From JAGVSR01 sp964589785 (lineage in GTDB: Bacteria > Pseudomonadota > Alphaproteobacteria > Rhizobiales > Hyphomicrobiaceae), in NCBI GenBank assembly GCA_964589785.1, contig CAZPUQ010000003.1, positions 124,001 to 188,000 on the forward strand: a DNA stretch of 64,000 bases. Reading direction: 5' to 3'. Positions within the stretch are counted from its first letter, which is position 1. Each line of letters opens with the position of its first letter. The notes beneath the pieces were generated by a model. It was not told where the DNA came from. It saw only the letters and a list, made by a program, of their open reading frames with translations, and ran no database searches. A program made the translations under genes and the position numbers. This document shows, in pieces, positions 52,530 to 62,625 of the stretch.

Positions 52530-52793
52530 ATGGCCAACACGTCCTCGGCAAAGAAAGCCGCTCGCCAGATGCTTACCCGGACCGCGCGCAACAAGGCGCG
52601 CCGCTCGCGGATGAAGTCGAGCGTGCGCGGCGTCGAGGAGGCGATCGCGTCGGGCGACAAGGCGAAGGCGGCGGCGGCGCTCAAGGCCGTCGAGCCGGTG
52701 CTGGCGCGCACGGCGCAGAAGGGCATCGTCCACCGCAAGGCGGCGAGCCGGAAGGTGTCGCGCCTCGCCGCGCGCGTGAAGAGCATGGCCTGA
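52530..52793 (+). CDS. rpsT: 30S ribosomal protein S20
   Basis: An 87-residue S20 with the N-terminus MANTSSAKKAARQMLTRTAR, a helical Lys/Arg-rich chain, and the C-terminal KGIVHRKAASRKVSRLAARV. It binds 16S rRNA early in 30S assembly. Its own promoter is at 52383-52411 and an intrinsic terminator at 52851. rpsT upstream of dnaA is standard in alphaproteobacteria. Confidence 0.96.
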   Translation: MANTSSAKKAARQMLTRTARNKARRSRMKSSVRGVEEAIASGDKAKAAAALKAVEPVLARTAQKGIVHRKAASRKVSRLAARVKSMA

Positions 52794-52850
52794 AGCCGCC
52801 GCGAGGCGGCCGGGTAGCACCCGACGCCTGTTCCTCCGACGACGAAACGA

Positions 52851-52875
52851 ACCGGGCCCCGTGCCCGGTTTTTTT
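52851..52875 (+). terminator. Intrinsic terminator after rpsT
   Basis: ACCGGGC (52851-52857) pairs with GCCCGGT (52863-52869) across a 5-nt loop, followed by TTTTTT to 52875. It lies 57 nt after the stop codon. Confidence 0.9.
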
Positions 52876-53568
52876 ATGTCGTCGCAGGCCTCCTCGCACG
52901 GCAAGGCCGGAAGCATCGCGTCAACGGGCGAGGAACAGCGAGCGGCATTGAGTGTCGCGATTGTGTCATGTTCGCAACAAAGGAAGAGCCGACTTGCCGA
53001 TCCCTGCTATTTTTGAACATGGCTAACCCGTGGATTTGCGGGCCGTTCGGCGACAAGGCTGTTGACGGTCCGCCCCTGCCCCTGGCGCGCGGTCGCCAAA
53101 AAGTGGCAGCGCGAGGGCGAAAGGCCGAGTCTGACCAAAAGGGATTGTGCACGCTTCGGAATCCATTTTCCGATCAAGGGGATTCGGCCGCGAAGTGGGC
53201 TACGATCTGAGCCGGCGCCACCTAAAAAAACGTTATGAATCAACGTAGTCCGCCCACCGGTGCAGTGCGGCAGCCGGCTTGCGTGCGGTGCAGTTAAGGG
53301 ATAATTAATCTTGGACGTCCCGGCCTGTGGGGCGGGTGTTGAGAGTATGTGTGTCGACGAGCGTCGGACCCTTTGTTTTCAACTGTATTGCGTCGTGGGT
53401 TTCATCGTCATCGGTGCAGGGCGTTCGCGCCCATCCGGCTGAACGGCCGGTTGGGACCTGAACATCCTTATCCGGCATTTGGTGCGGATGCGCCGGGTCC
53501 GATCGCAACGGCCAAAGGCGCGAGCGTCGGAGGGGGATATAGGGCTTGGCCGTGTACGGCGTGTGACC
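52876..53568. other. 693-nt gap upstream of the rhodanese-dnaA genes
   Basis: No gene is supported. It contains A+T-richer patches (TGCTATTTTTGAAC near 53006, ACCTAAAAAAACG near 53220, GGATAATTAATC near 53300) and a perfect TTAA-N7-TTAA CtrA-type site. DnaA boxes are weak (CGTGGATTT near 53030 matches 6 of 9). It may hold dnaA-region promoters and possibly part of the replication control region; the origin itself is not demonstrated. Confidence 0.45.
53294..53308. promoter_or_regulatory. Perfect CtrA-type site TTAA-N7-TTAA
   Basis: TTAA (53294-53297), seven bases GGGATAA, TTAA (53305-53308). This is the alphaproteobacterial CtrA consensus. It is 275 nt upstream of the rhodanese gene and about 820 nt upstream of dnaA, where cell-cycle control by CtrA would be plausible. 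It is one of very few TTAA pairs in a GC-rich window. Confidence 0.5.
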
Positions 53569-54015
53569 ATGGCGTGGGGAGTTCGAGCTTTGAGCGTTGA
53601 TGATGTGCCCGTCGCCGAGACCTGGGCCCGTCTGCAAAACGACAAGGCGGCTGTTCTGATCGACGTGCGGACGAAGGCGGAATGGACGTTCGTTGGAGTA
53701 CCCGACCTCTCGGCCCTCGGCCGGCAGGTCGTCACTCTCGAGTGGCAAACGTTTCCGGACGGCCGGGTGGAGCCGGGGTTCGTGGAGCGGCTCTCGGGGA
53801 TGCTGGAGCGGACCGGTACGGCGAAGGACACGGACCTGTTCTTCATCTGCCGGAGCGGAAGCCGGAGCCGCATGGCGGCCGAGGCGATGGCGGCAGCGGG
53901 ATATCGCCGCTGCCACAATGTGGCGGACGGTTTCGAGGGGCCTCTCGATGCCGGTCGTCAGAGGGGGAAGGTCGCCGGGTGGAAGGCGGCCGGTCTTCCT
54001 TGGGTGCAAGGGTAG
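53569..54015 (+). CDS. Rhodanese-like domain protein
   Basis: A 148-residue single rhodanese domain. The active-site Cys is in DLFFICRSGSRSRMAAEAM, with the loop CRSGSR. The N-terminal part VLIDVRTKAEWTFVGVPDL is family-typical. It may transfer sulfane sulfur; the acceptor is unknown. ATG 53569 is preferred over 53479, since homologues start near there. It sits directly upstream of dnaA, an order common in Hyphomicrobiales. Confidence 0.87.
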   Translation: MAWGVRALSVDDVPVAETWARLQNDKAAVLIDVRTKAEWTFVGVPDLSALGRQVVTLEWQTFPDGRVEPGFVERLSGMLERTGTAKDTDLFFICRSGSRSRMAAEAMAAAGYRRCHNVADGFEGPLDAGRQRGKVAGWKAAGLPWVQG

Positions 54016-54129
54016 CACCCGGCTAATTGGGATCCTGGTGTGACGCCGCCGTTGCCCGAGGGCAAACGGCAATTGGCGGAGCCGTGCCTGGAATGAGGGC
54101 AATAAGTAATCAAGTGCGGGGTAAGCACA

Positions 54130-55620
54130 ATGCAGACGTCCGAAGCTGTCCAACCGACCGAAGAGCCACGCGGCAAGAAGGTGCACGCCGCGCTGAGAGC
54201 CCGCCTGGGCGACGACATCTATACGAGTTGGTTCAAGACGCTCGACTTCGACGCCTTTGACGGCAAGACGGTCGTCGCCTCGGTGCCGGTGAAGTTTCTG
54301 CGCAACTGGATCCAGTCGCACTACATCGACGACCTGCTCGCCTGCAGCCGCCTCGAGTTCAAGGGCGCCGAGCGCGTGGAGGTGCAGTTGCGCCAGCCCG
54401 GCGGGCAGTCTCTCCGCGTCGTCGGCTCGCCGGCGGCCGACGCGGTCCGCCCCGACCCGATGTCGGACGCACGCTCGCAGCCCTCGCCGTCCGATCCGGG
54501 CGCGCGACCGCTCCCCCTGCGCTCCGGCGTCGGCTCCCAAGGCGGCGCGCGCGCTCCGGCCGGCGGCGTGGAGGGCTCGCCGCTCTACCCCCATCACACG
54601 TTCGAGAATTTCGTCGTCGGCGCGCCCAACCGCCTCGCCCATGCCGCCGCCGTGCAGTCGGCCGAGACCGTCATGAGCGGCTCGCCCGGCATCAACCCGC
54701 TGTTCTTCCATTCGTCCGTGGGCCTCGGCAAGACCCATCTGCTGCAGGCGATCGCCTGGGACGTGCGCCGCCGCGCGCCGCACGCCAACGTGCTCTATCT
54801 GACGGCCGAGCGCTTCCGCTACGAGTTCGTGGAGGCCGTGCGCAGCTCCGATCCGCTCGCCTTCAAGGAGCGGTTCCGCCACGTCAACATGCTGCTCATC
54901 GACGACCTGGAGTTCCTGCAGGGCGAGAAGACGGAGCAGGAGTTCGAGCACATCATCAACGCGCTGCTCGACGGCGGCCGGCAGGTCGTCGTGGCCTCCT
55001 CGCGCCCGCCGGGCCACATCGAGCGCTTGAACGAGCGCATGCGCTCGCGTCTGCAGCGCGGCCTCGTCACTGAGATCGGCGGCTTCGACGAGGAGTTGCG
55101 CACCAAGGTCCTGGAGCGGCGCGTGGCGGAGAAGAAGCTCGCCGATCCCTCCTTTGAGCTGTCGCGCGAGATCCTGGAGTTGCTGGCGCAGCGCCTGACG
55201 GAGAATGGCCGTGAGCTCGAAGGCGCCGTCAACCGCCTGCATCAGACGTGGCAGCATGTGCGGGGCACGCTGACGCCCGACATCGCCGAGACGGTCATCC
55301 GCGACCTCGTGCATTCGGGCGGCGACCAGCGCCGGATCAAGATCGAAGATATCCTGCGCGTGGTCTCGCGCCACTTCGGGGTGTCGAAGGGTGACCTGCT
55401 CTCGCAGCGCCGCCACCGCTCGGTCGTCTGGCCGCGCCAGATCGGCATGTACCTCGCCAAGCAGTTGACCGCCCGGTCGCTGCCGGAAATCGGCCGCCGG
55501 TTCGGCAACCGTGATCATACAACCGTGCTGCACGCCATCCGCAAGATCGAAGGCGAGCTCAACGGCAATCAGCGTCTTCGCGATGAGCTCGAGGACCTGA
55601 AGAAGATGCTGGCGCACTGA
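54130..55620 (+). CDS. dnaA: Chromosomal replication initiator DnaA
   Basis: A 496-residue initiator. Domain I covers about residues 15-90, a Pro/Ala-rich domain II about 100-155, the AAA+ domain III follows with HSSVGLGKTHLLQ (Walker A) and LLIDDLEFLQG (Walker B), and the C-terminal DNA-binding domain IV has the signature GNRDHTTVLHAIRKIE. It binds TTATNCACA boxes to open the origin. It heads dnaA-dnaN-recF-gyrB. Domain II is long and low in complexity, as in relatives. Confidence 0.98.
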   Translation: MQTSEAVQPTEEPRGKKVHAALRARLGDDIYTSWFKTLDFDAFDGKTVVASVPVKFLRNWIQSHYIDDLLACSRLEFKGAERVEVQLRQPGGQSLRVVGSPAADAVRPDPMSDARSQPSPSDPGARPLPLRSGVGSQGGARAPAGGVEGSPLYPHHTFENFVVGAPNRLAHAAAVQSAETVMSGSPGINPLFFHSSVGLGKTHLLQAIAWDVRRRAPHANVLYLTAERFRYEFVEAVRSSDPLAFKERFRHVNMLLIDDLEFLQGEKTEQEFEHIINALLDGGRQVVVASSRPPGHIERLNERMRSRLQRGLVTEIGGFDEELRTKVLERRVAEKKLADPSFELSREILELLAQRLTENGRELEGAVNRLHQTWQHVRGTLTPDIAETVIRDLVHSGGDQRRIKIEDILRVVSRHFGVSKGDLLSQRRHRSVVWPRQIGMYLAKQLTARSLPEIGRRFGNRDHTTVLHAIRKIEGELNGNQRLRDELEDLKKMLAH

Positions 55621-55962
55621 CGCCGGCATGGGCCCGGGCGGGCGGAGGGCGGTCCCGCCGGGTTCTGTCGCCCCGTCCGCCGGCCGGGCGGGGGCAAGCG
55701 GGGTGGGAAGACGGGGGCGTGCGCGGCGCGACCCCCGCTTCCCGTTGTTTTAGCCTGTCCCAAGCGAGGATTTGCGGCCGTGAGCCCGCCGCACCTCTTG
55801 AAATGCCGCGGGATATGGGGTCTTTTTGCAGCCCTTCCGCGAATCCCAACCGTGGTCGCGTGGTGCGTCGGCCTCGTCCGCACGAGGCCAGGGCGGCGCC
55901 GGGGACGGACCTTCCTGCACACAACTCACGTGCTCCCACTGCAGCAACGCTAAGGGCAAGAC
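55621..55962. other. 342-nt gap between dnaA and dnaN
   Basis: GC-rich at first, then less so from 55745 (TTGTTTTAGCCTGTCC). It probably contains a dnaN promoter, but no hexamer pair with good spacing is convincing. No gene is supported. Confidence 0.4.
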
Positions 55963-57081
55963 ATGCGTCTGGTGATCGAAAAAGGCGAACTCTCAAGAGC
56001 GCTCGGCCACGTGACGAGCGTCGTGGAGCGTCGAACGACCATCCCGATCCTGTCGAACGTGCTGCTCAAAGCCTCGCCCGCGGGGCTGGAATTCAAGGCG
56101 ACAGACCTCGAGCGCGAGGTGGTGGAGGAAGCCAAGGCCGACGTCACCCAGCCGGGTGCGCTCACCGTGCCCGCCCATATGCTGCACGACATCGTCCGCA
56201 AGCTGCCGGAAGGTGCGCAGATCGAGCTGAAGCGCGACACGGAGAAGGAGCGCCTGACGCTTTCGGCGGGACAGGCGCGCTTTGCCCTGCAGACGCTCGG
56301 GCCGGAGGACTTCCCCGACATCGCGGCCGGCGACCTCGGTCACTCCTTCGAGGTCCCCGCCGGCGAATTGAAGCGCCTCATCGACAAGACGCGCTTTGCC
56401 ATCTCGACCGAGGAGACGCGCTACTACCTCAACGGCATCTTCCTGCACACGGCCGAGGCCAACAAGAAGCCGATGCTGCGCGCGGTTGCGACCGACGGTC
56501 ATCGGCTCGCCCAGGCGGAGCTGCCGCTGCCCAAGGGGGCTGCCGGCATGCCGGGCGTCATCATCCCGAGAAAGACGGTGCATGAGCTTCAGCGGCTCGT
56601 CGAAGGCGCCACGGATCCGGTGCGCATCTCGGTGAGCCCGGCCAAGGTCCGCTTCGAGATCGGCTCGGTGACGCTCACCTCCAAGCTCATCGACGGCACC
56701 TTCCCGGACTACGGCCGCGTCATCCCGCAGGCGAACGACAAGGAGATGCTCGTTCCCAACGCGCTTTTCACCGCCGCCGTCGACCGCGTGTCGACGGTTG
56801 CGAGCGAGCGCGGCCGCGCGGTGAAGCTCGCGCTGTCGAAGAACCGGCTCGTCCTCTCCGTCAACAACCCGGAAGGGGGCAGCGCGACGGAGGAGCTCGC
56901 CGTTACCTACGGGGCCGCCCCGATCGAGATCGGCTTCAACGCCCGCTACCTGCTCGACATCGCCAGCCAGATCGAAGGCGAGGAGTCGCGCTTCCTGCTG
57001 GCGGACGCCGGCTCGCCGACGATGATCAAGGACAGCGAGGACAACGGCGCGCTCTACGTGCTGATGCCGATGCGCGTCTAA
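55963..57081 (+). CDS. dnaN: DNA polymerase III sliding clamp, beta subunit
   Basis: A 372-residue clamp with three DNA-clamp domains: the N-terminus is MRLVIEKGELSRALGHV with TIPILSNVLLKA, middle domain with LIDKTRFAISTEETRYYLNG, and the C-terminus ending in LYVLMPMRV, the usual clamp ending. The homodimer encircles DNA and tethers polymerase III. It is followed by recF 42 nt later. Confidence 0.98.
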   Translation: MRLVIEKGELSRALGHVTSVVERRTTIPILSNVLLKASPAGLEFKATDLEREVVEEAKADVTQPGALTVPAHMLHDIVRKLPEGAQIELKRDTEKERLTLSAGQARFALQTLGPEDFPDIAAGDLGHSFEVPAGELKRLIDKTRFAISTEETRYYLNGIFLHTAEANKKPMLRAVATDGHRLAQAELPLPKGAAGMPGVIIPRKTVHELQRLVEGATDPVRISVSPAKVRFEIGSVTLTSKLIDGTFPDYGRVIPQANDKEMLVPNALFTAAVDRVSTVASERGRAVKLALSKNRLVLSVNNPEGGSATEELAVTYGAAPIEIGFNARYLLDIASQIEGEESRFLLADAGSPTMIKDSEDNGALYVLMPMRV

Positions 57082-57123
57082 GCTCCGGCCGTGCCGGCTG
57101 CCCCTGAGGCCGAAAGTGGAACC

Positions 57124-58287
57124 ATGGCAGACGCGGCCCCGCGGCTCTGGGTCGAGCGGCTGACGCTCACGAATTTCCGCAACTATGCGAGCGCCACGCT
57201 GGAGCTTCGACCGGACCCGGTCGTGCTCGTCGGCGCCAACGGCTCCGGCAAGACGAACCTGCTCGAAGCGGTCTCACTGCTGGCGCCCGGCCAGGGCCTG
57301 CGCCGCGCAGCCTATGCAGACATCGCGCGCCGGCCGGGCGACGGTTCCTGGTTTCTGGCGGCGCGCGTCCATACCGATCTCGGGGCCGTCGATATCGGCA
57401 CGGGCCTTGCCGCGGACGGCGCCGGAGCGGAAAGCTCCAGCGGCCGCATCGTGCGCATCGACGGCGTGACGAAGCCGGGCTCCGGAGTCCTTGCCGACTA
57501 CGTCGAGGTCGCCTGGCTGACGCCGGCGATGGATGGGCTCTTCACGGGGCCGGGCTCGGAGCGGCGGCGGTTCCTCGACCGGCTGATCCTATGCTTCGAT
57601 GCCGGGCACGGGCGGCGGGCCTCCCGGTTCGAGCGCGCCATGCAGCAGCGCAACCGGCTGCTTGCGGACGGCGTGCGCGACAACGCCCGCTTCCAGGGCC
57701 TCGAGGAGGTCATGGCGGAAACCGGCGTCGCCATCGCCGCCGCGCGCGCCGAGGCCGCGGCCGCCCTCGGGGCCGTCTCGGAGCGCCGCCGGGCGCGGGA
57801 TGCGGCCTCGCCCTTTCCGTGGGCCATCATCACGGTCGAAGGCTCGCTCGAGACAGCACTCGCCACGATGCCTGCCCTCGACGTGGAAGAGCATTACAAG
57901 GCCGCACTGCGCGCCGGCCGCGAGCGGGACCGGGCGGCCGGCCGCACGCTCGAAGGACCGCACCGGTCCGATCTCGCGGTCGATCACGGGCCAAAGGGCA
58001 TGACGGCGCGTCTCTGCTCCACCGGCGAGCAGAAGGCGCTGCTCCTGGGTCTCGTCCTCTCCCACGCGGAGCTCGCCGCCGAGCGCCAGGGCGGCCGCGC
58101 GCCGATCCTGCTGCTCGACGAGGTGACGGCCCACCTCGACGCAGCGCGGCGGGCGGCCCTGTTCGCGGAGGTCCTCAATCTTCGCACGCAGGCGTGGATG
58201 ACGGGCACTGACCAGGCCTCGTTCGCAGCGCTGGAACCCTCGGCGCAGGTCATCGACGTCGAGAGCGCAACGGTCCGGCGACGTTGA
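57124..58287 (+). CDS. recF: Recombination protein RecF
   Basis: A 387-residue SMC-like ATPase. Walker A is VGANGSGKTNLLEAV, and near the C-terminus the signature STGEQKALLLGLVLSHA and Walker B PILLLDEVTAHLD. It helps load RecA at gaps. ATG 57124 yields LWVERLTLTNFRNYASA, the normal start region. A GTG at 57091 would add 11 residues. It lies between dnaN and gyrB in the conserved order. Confidence 0.95.
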   Translation: MADAAPRLWVERLTLTNFRNYASATLELRPDPVVLVGANGSGKTNLLEAVSLLAPGQGLRRAAYADIARRPGDGSWFLAARVHTDLGAVDIGTGLAADGAGAESSSGRIVRIDGVTKPGSGVLADYVEVAWLTPAMDGLFTGPGSERRRFLDRLILCFDAGHGRRASRFERAMQQRNRLLADGVRDNARFQGLEEVMAETGVAIAAARAEAAAALGAVSERRRARDAASPFPWAIITVEGSLETALATMPALDVEEHYKAALRAGRERDRAAGRTLEGPHRSDLAVDHGPKGMTARLCSTGEQKALLLGLVLSHAELAAERQGGRAPILLLDEVTAHLDAARRAALFAEVLNLRTQAWMTGTDQASFAALEPSAQVIDVESATVRRR

Positions 58288-58581
58288 TCCGGCGGCCGGC
58301 TTTGGCGGTGATGTGGCATGGCCCCGGCGCTGCTCTGACGGCCCCCTCCCGGTTCAACGTCAGCCTGCCAATTCGATCCGGTCGAGGGCCGCCGCGAGGC
58401 CCAGAGGGGTGCGTCGCCTGCGCGCATCCCAGCTCTGTGCGGGATACTCGCTAACATCCAGTTTTATAAGCATTTTTTGTGAACAGGCCGCACGCGGACG
58501 ACGGTCGATTTTCGAGCGGCGTGCCCGGTTCCATGGTATAAGCATCAAGCTGCCCAAAGCCTCAGCAATTCAGGATCAGGA

Positions 58582-61020
<2,439 letters not shown>

Positions 61021-61048
61021 CGGCGACGCCTTTCACAGGCTCTGATCC

Positions 61049-61873
61049 ATGACCGTCACCGTGTCCGCGTTCTACAAGTTTGCCGCCGTCGCGGATTGCG
61101 AGACCTTGCGGAGCGATCTGGACGCGCTGGGAGCGCGCGAGGGCTTGTGCGGCACCGTCCTCGTCGCGCCCGAGGGGATCAATGCCACGATTGCCGGTCC
61201 CGACGCCGGGGTCCGAGCGCTGCTGGCGCACCTGCGTGCGGATGTGCGCTTCGCCGGCCTCGTCTCCAAGGAGAGCGTGACCGCGACGCGCCCCTTCCGG
61301 CTCTGGAAGGTGAAGGTGAAGCGCGAGATCCTGACGTTCGGCGCGCCCGAGGCCGATCCGAACGTGCGCGCCGGCACCTATGTGAAGCCGCAGGACTGGA
61401 ACGCGCTCATCTCCCGCGACGACGTTCTGCTCGTCGATACGCGCAACGACTATGAGGTCGCGATCGGCACGTTCCGCGGCGCGGTCGATCCGCGCACACG
61501 CGTCTTCACCGAGTTCAAGGACTACGTGGCGACCGGGCTCGATCCGGCGCGGCACCGCAAGGTCGCCATGTTCTGCACCGGCGGCATCCGCTGCGAGAAG
61601 GCGTCCGCCTACCTGCGCGCGCGCGGCTTTGCCGAGGTCTATCACCTGGAGGGCGGCATCCTGAAATATCTGGAGGAGATGCCGGCCGACGACAGCCTGT
61701 GGGATGGCGCCTGCTTCGTCTTCGACGAGCGGGTCGCGGTCGGTCACGGCGTCGCGCCGTCCGGCCATCGCCTGTGCCGCTGCGGCTGGCCCGTCGCGCG
61801 CGGCGCAGCGGCGTGTCCCCGGTGCGGCAGCGCGGACCCGATCAGCGCGGAGCCGTCTCGCCCGCGCCCTTGA
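61049..61873 (+). CDS. trhO: tRNA uridine(34) hydroxylase / rhodanese-type TrhO
   Basis: A 274-residue YceA/TrhO protein that hydroxylates U34 of certain tRNAs in an oxygen-dependent manner. The N-terminal acylphosphatase-like domain (GLCGTVLVAPEGINATIAG) is followed by a rhodanese domain with the active-site loop FCTGGIRCEKASAYL. A C-terminal cysteine cluster (CRCGWPV, CPRCGS) probably binds zinc. It overlaps the convergent cytochrome c gene by 32 nt. Confidence 0.94.
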   Translation: MTVTVSAFYKFAAVADCETLRSDLDALGAREGLCGTVLVAPEGINATIAGPDAGVRALLAHLRADVRFAGLVSKESVTATRPFRLWKVKVKREILTFGAPEADPNVRAGTYVKPQDWNALISRDDVLLVDTRNDYEVAIGTFRGAVDPRTRVFTEFKDYVATGLDPARHRKVAMFCTGGIRCEKASAYLRARGFAEVYHLEGGILKYLEEMPADDSLWDGACFVFDERVAVGHGVAPSGHRLCRCGWPVARGAAACPRCGSADPISAEPSRPRP

Positions 61874-62189
61874 GGCTCAGGATGTAGGCGATGAGGTTGT
61901 CGGCATCCTCGCCTGCAACGATCAGGTTCGGCATCGTCGGGTGGGGCGATTGCAGGAAGACGCTCAGCGCCGTGCGGGTGATGCCGGGCGTGTCGGCTAT
62001 GGCCTTGAACGGAGGGGCGTCCGGCACCGGCGAGTTGATGTCCTCGTAGAGGATGGCGTGGCAGCCCGAGCAGGTCGCCTGGACATATTCCAGGCCCCGC
62101 CGGGCATCGCCGATGTGATCCTGGGCTGCCGAAGCGGACGCGATGGAACCGGCGAGGGCCATCGCGGCAAGCAGGAGGCGTGTTGGCAT
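61842..62189 (-). CDS. Small exported cytochrome c
   Basis: A 115-residue class I cytochrome c. A signal peptide (MPTRLLLAAMALAGSIASASA) precedes the heme-binding CSGCH at about residues 40-44 (VQATCSGCHAILYED). The axial Met candidate is in PHPTMPNLIVAGED. It carries electrons in the periplasm. Its donor and acceptor are not known. The last 32 nt overlap the end of trhO in convergent orientation. Confidence 0.9.
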   Translation of the reverse strand: MPTRLLLAAMALAGSIASASAAQDHIGDARRGLEYVQATCSGCHAILYEDINSPVPDAPPFKAIADTPGITRTALSVFLQSPHPTMPNLIVAGEDADNLIAYILSLKGAGETAPR

Positions 62190-62625
62190 GCGTCTCTCCC
62201 ATGGATGCGGTTAGAGATGAGCGGGCTCGTTTCGCCGAACGCCTCACGGTGTCGCTGGAGGCGCCGGCCCGATCGGCGTCGGCGTCCGTCCGATCGTCGG
62301 CCTCGTCCCATCGGAAGATCCGCCCTGACTATCGAGGCTCGGCGTCCCGCCGCCTTTGCGCAGGATCAAGTTCCGGCCGGCCGTCCAAGCCCGAGCTGCT
62401 CGGACGACCGCGGCACACCGTCGACGCCTGCCCTCACGTCATGGCCGGGTTGAACCCGGCCATCCAGCGGTTGCTTGCTCCTTACGAGAGGGCCTGGCCG
62501 GGTCACGACCGGCCACGACGGGGCGAGGCTGTGGTTAACCGCGCCTTAACGGCGAGCGGCTAGGGTCGATCCGCGGGATGCCGGCTGACGGCGCCACACG
62601 TCGCATGTTCGAGTTGGGTTGTGGC
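62190..62625. other. Intergenic region with a dispersed-type repeat
   Basis: 436 nt between the divergent cytochrome c and PBP genes. It holds the palindromic element at 62437-62520 and TTAACCGCGCCTTAAC near 62534. No gene is supported. Confidence 0.45.
62437..62520. repeat. Palindromic REP-like element
   Basis: CGTCATGGCCGGGTTGAACC at the left pairs imperfectly with the right end GACCGGCCACGACG, and an inner palindrome GCCGGGTTGAACCCGGC lies within the left arm. Elements starting GTCATGGCCGGGC(T)TG...CCCGGCCAT are familiar as dispersed intergenic repeats in Hyphomicrobiales such as Bradyrhizobium. Only one copy is seen here. Confidence 0.55.

Noticed and set aside
52876..53568. Chromosomal origin of replication
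   Set aside because: It is near dnaA and partly A+T-rich, but no cluster of good DnaA boxes is present. GC-skew over the whole chromosome would be needed.
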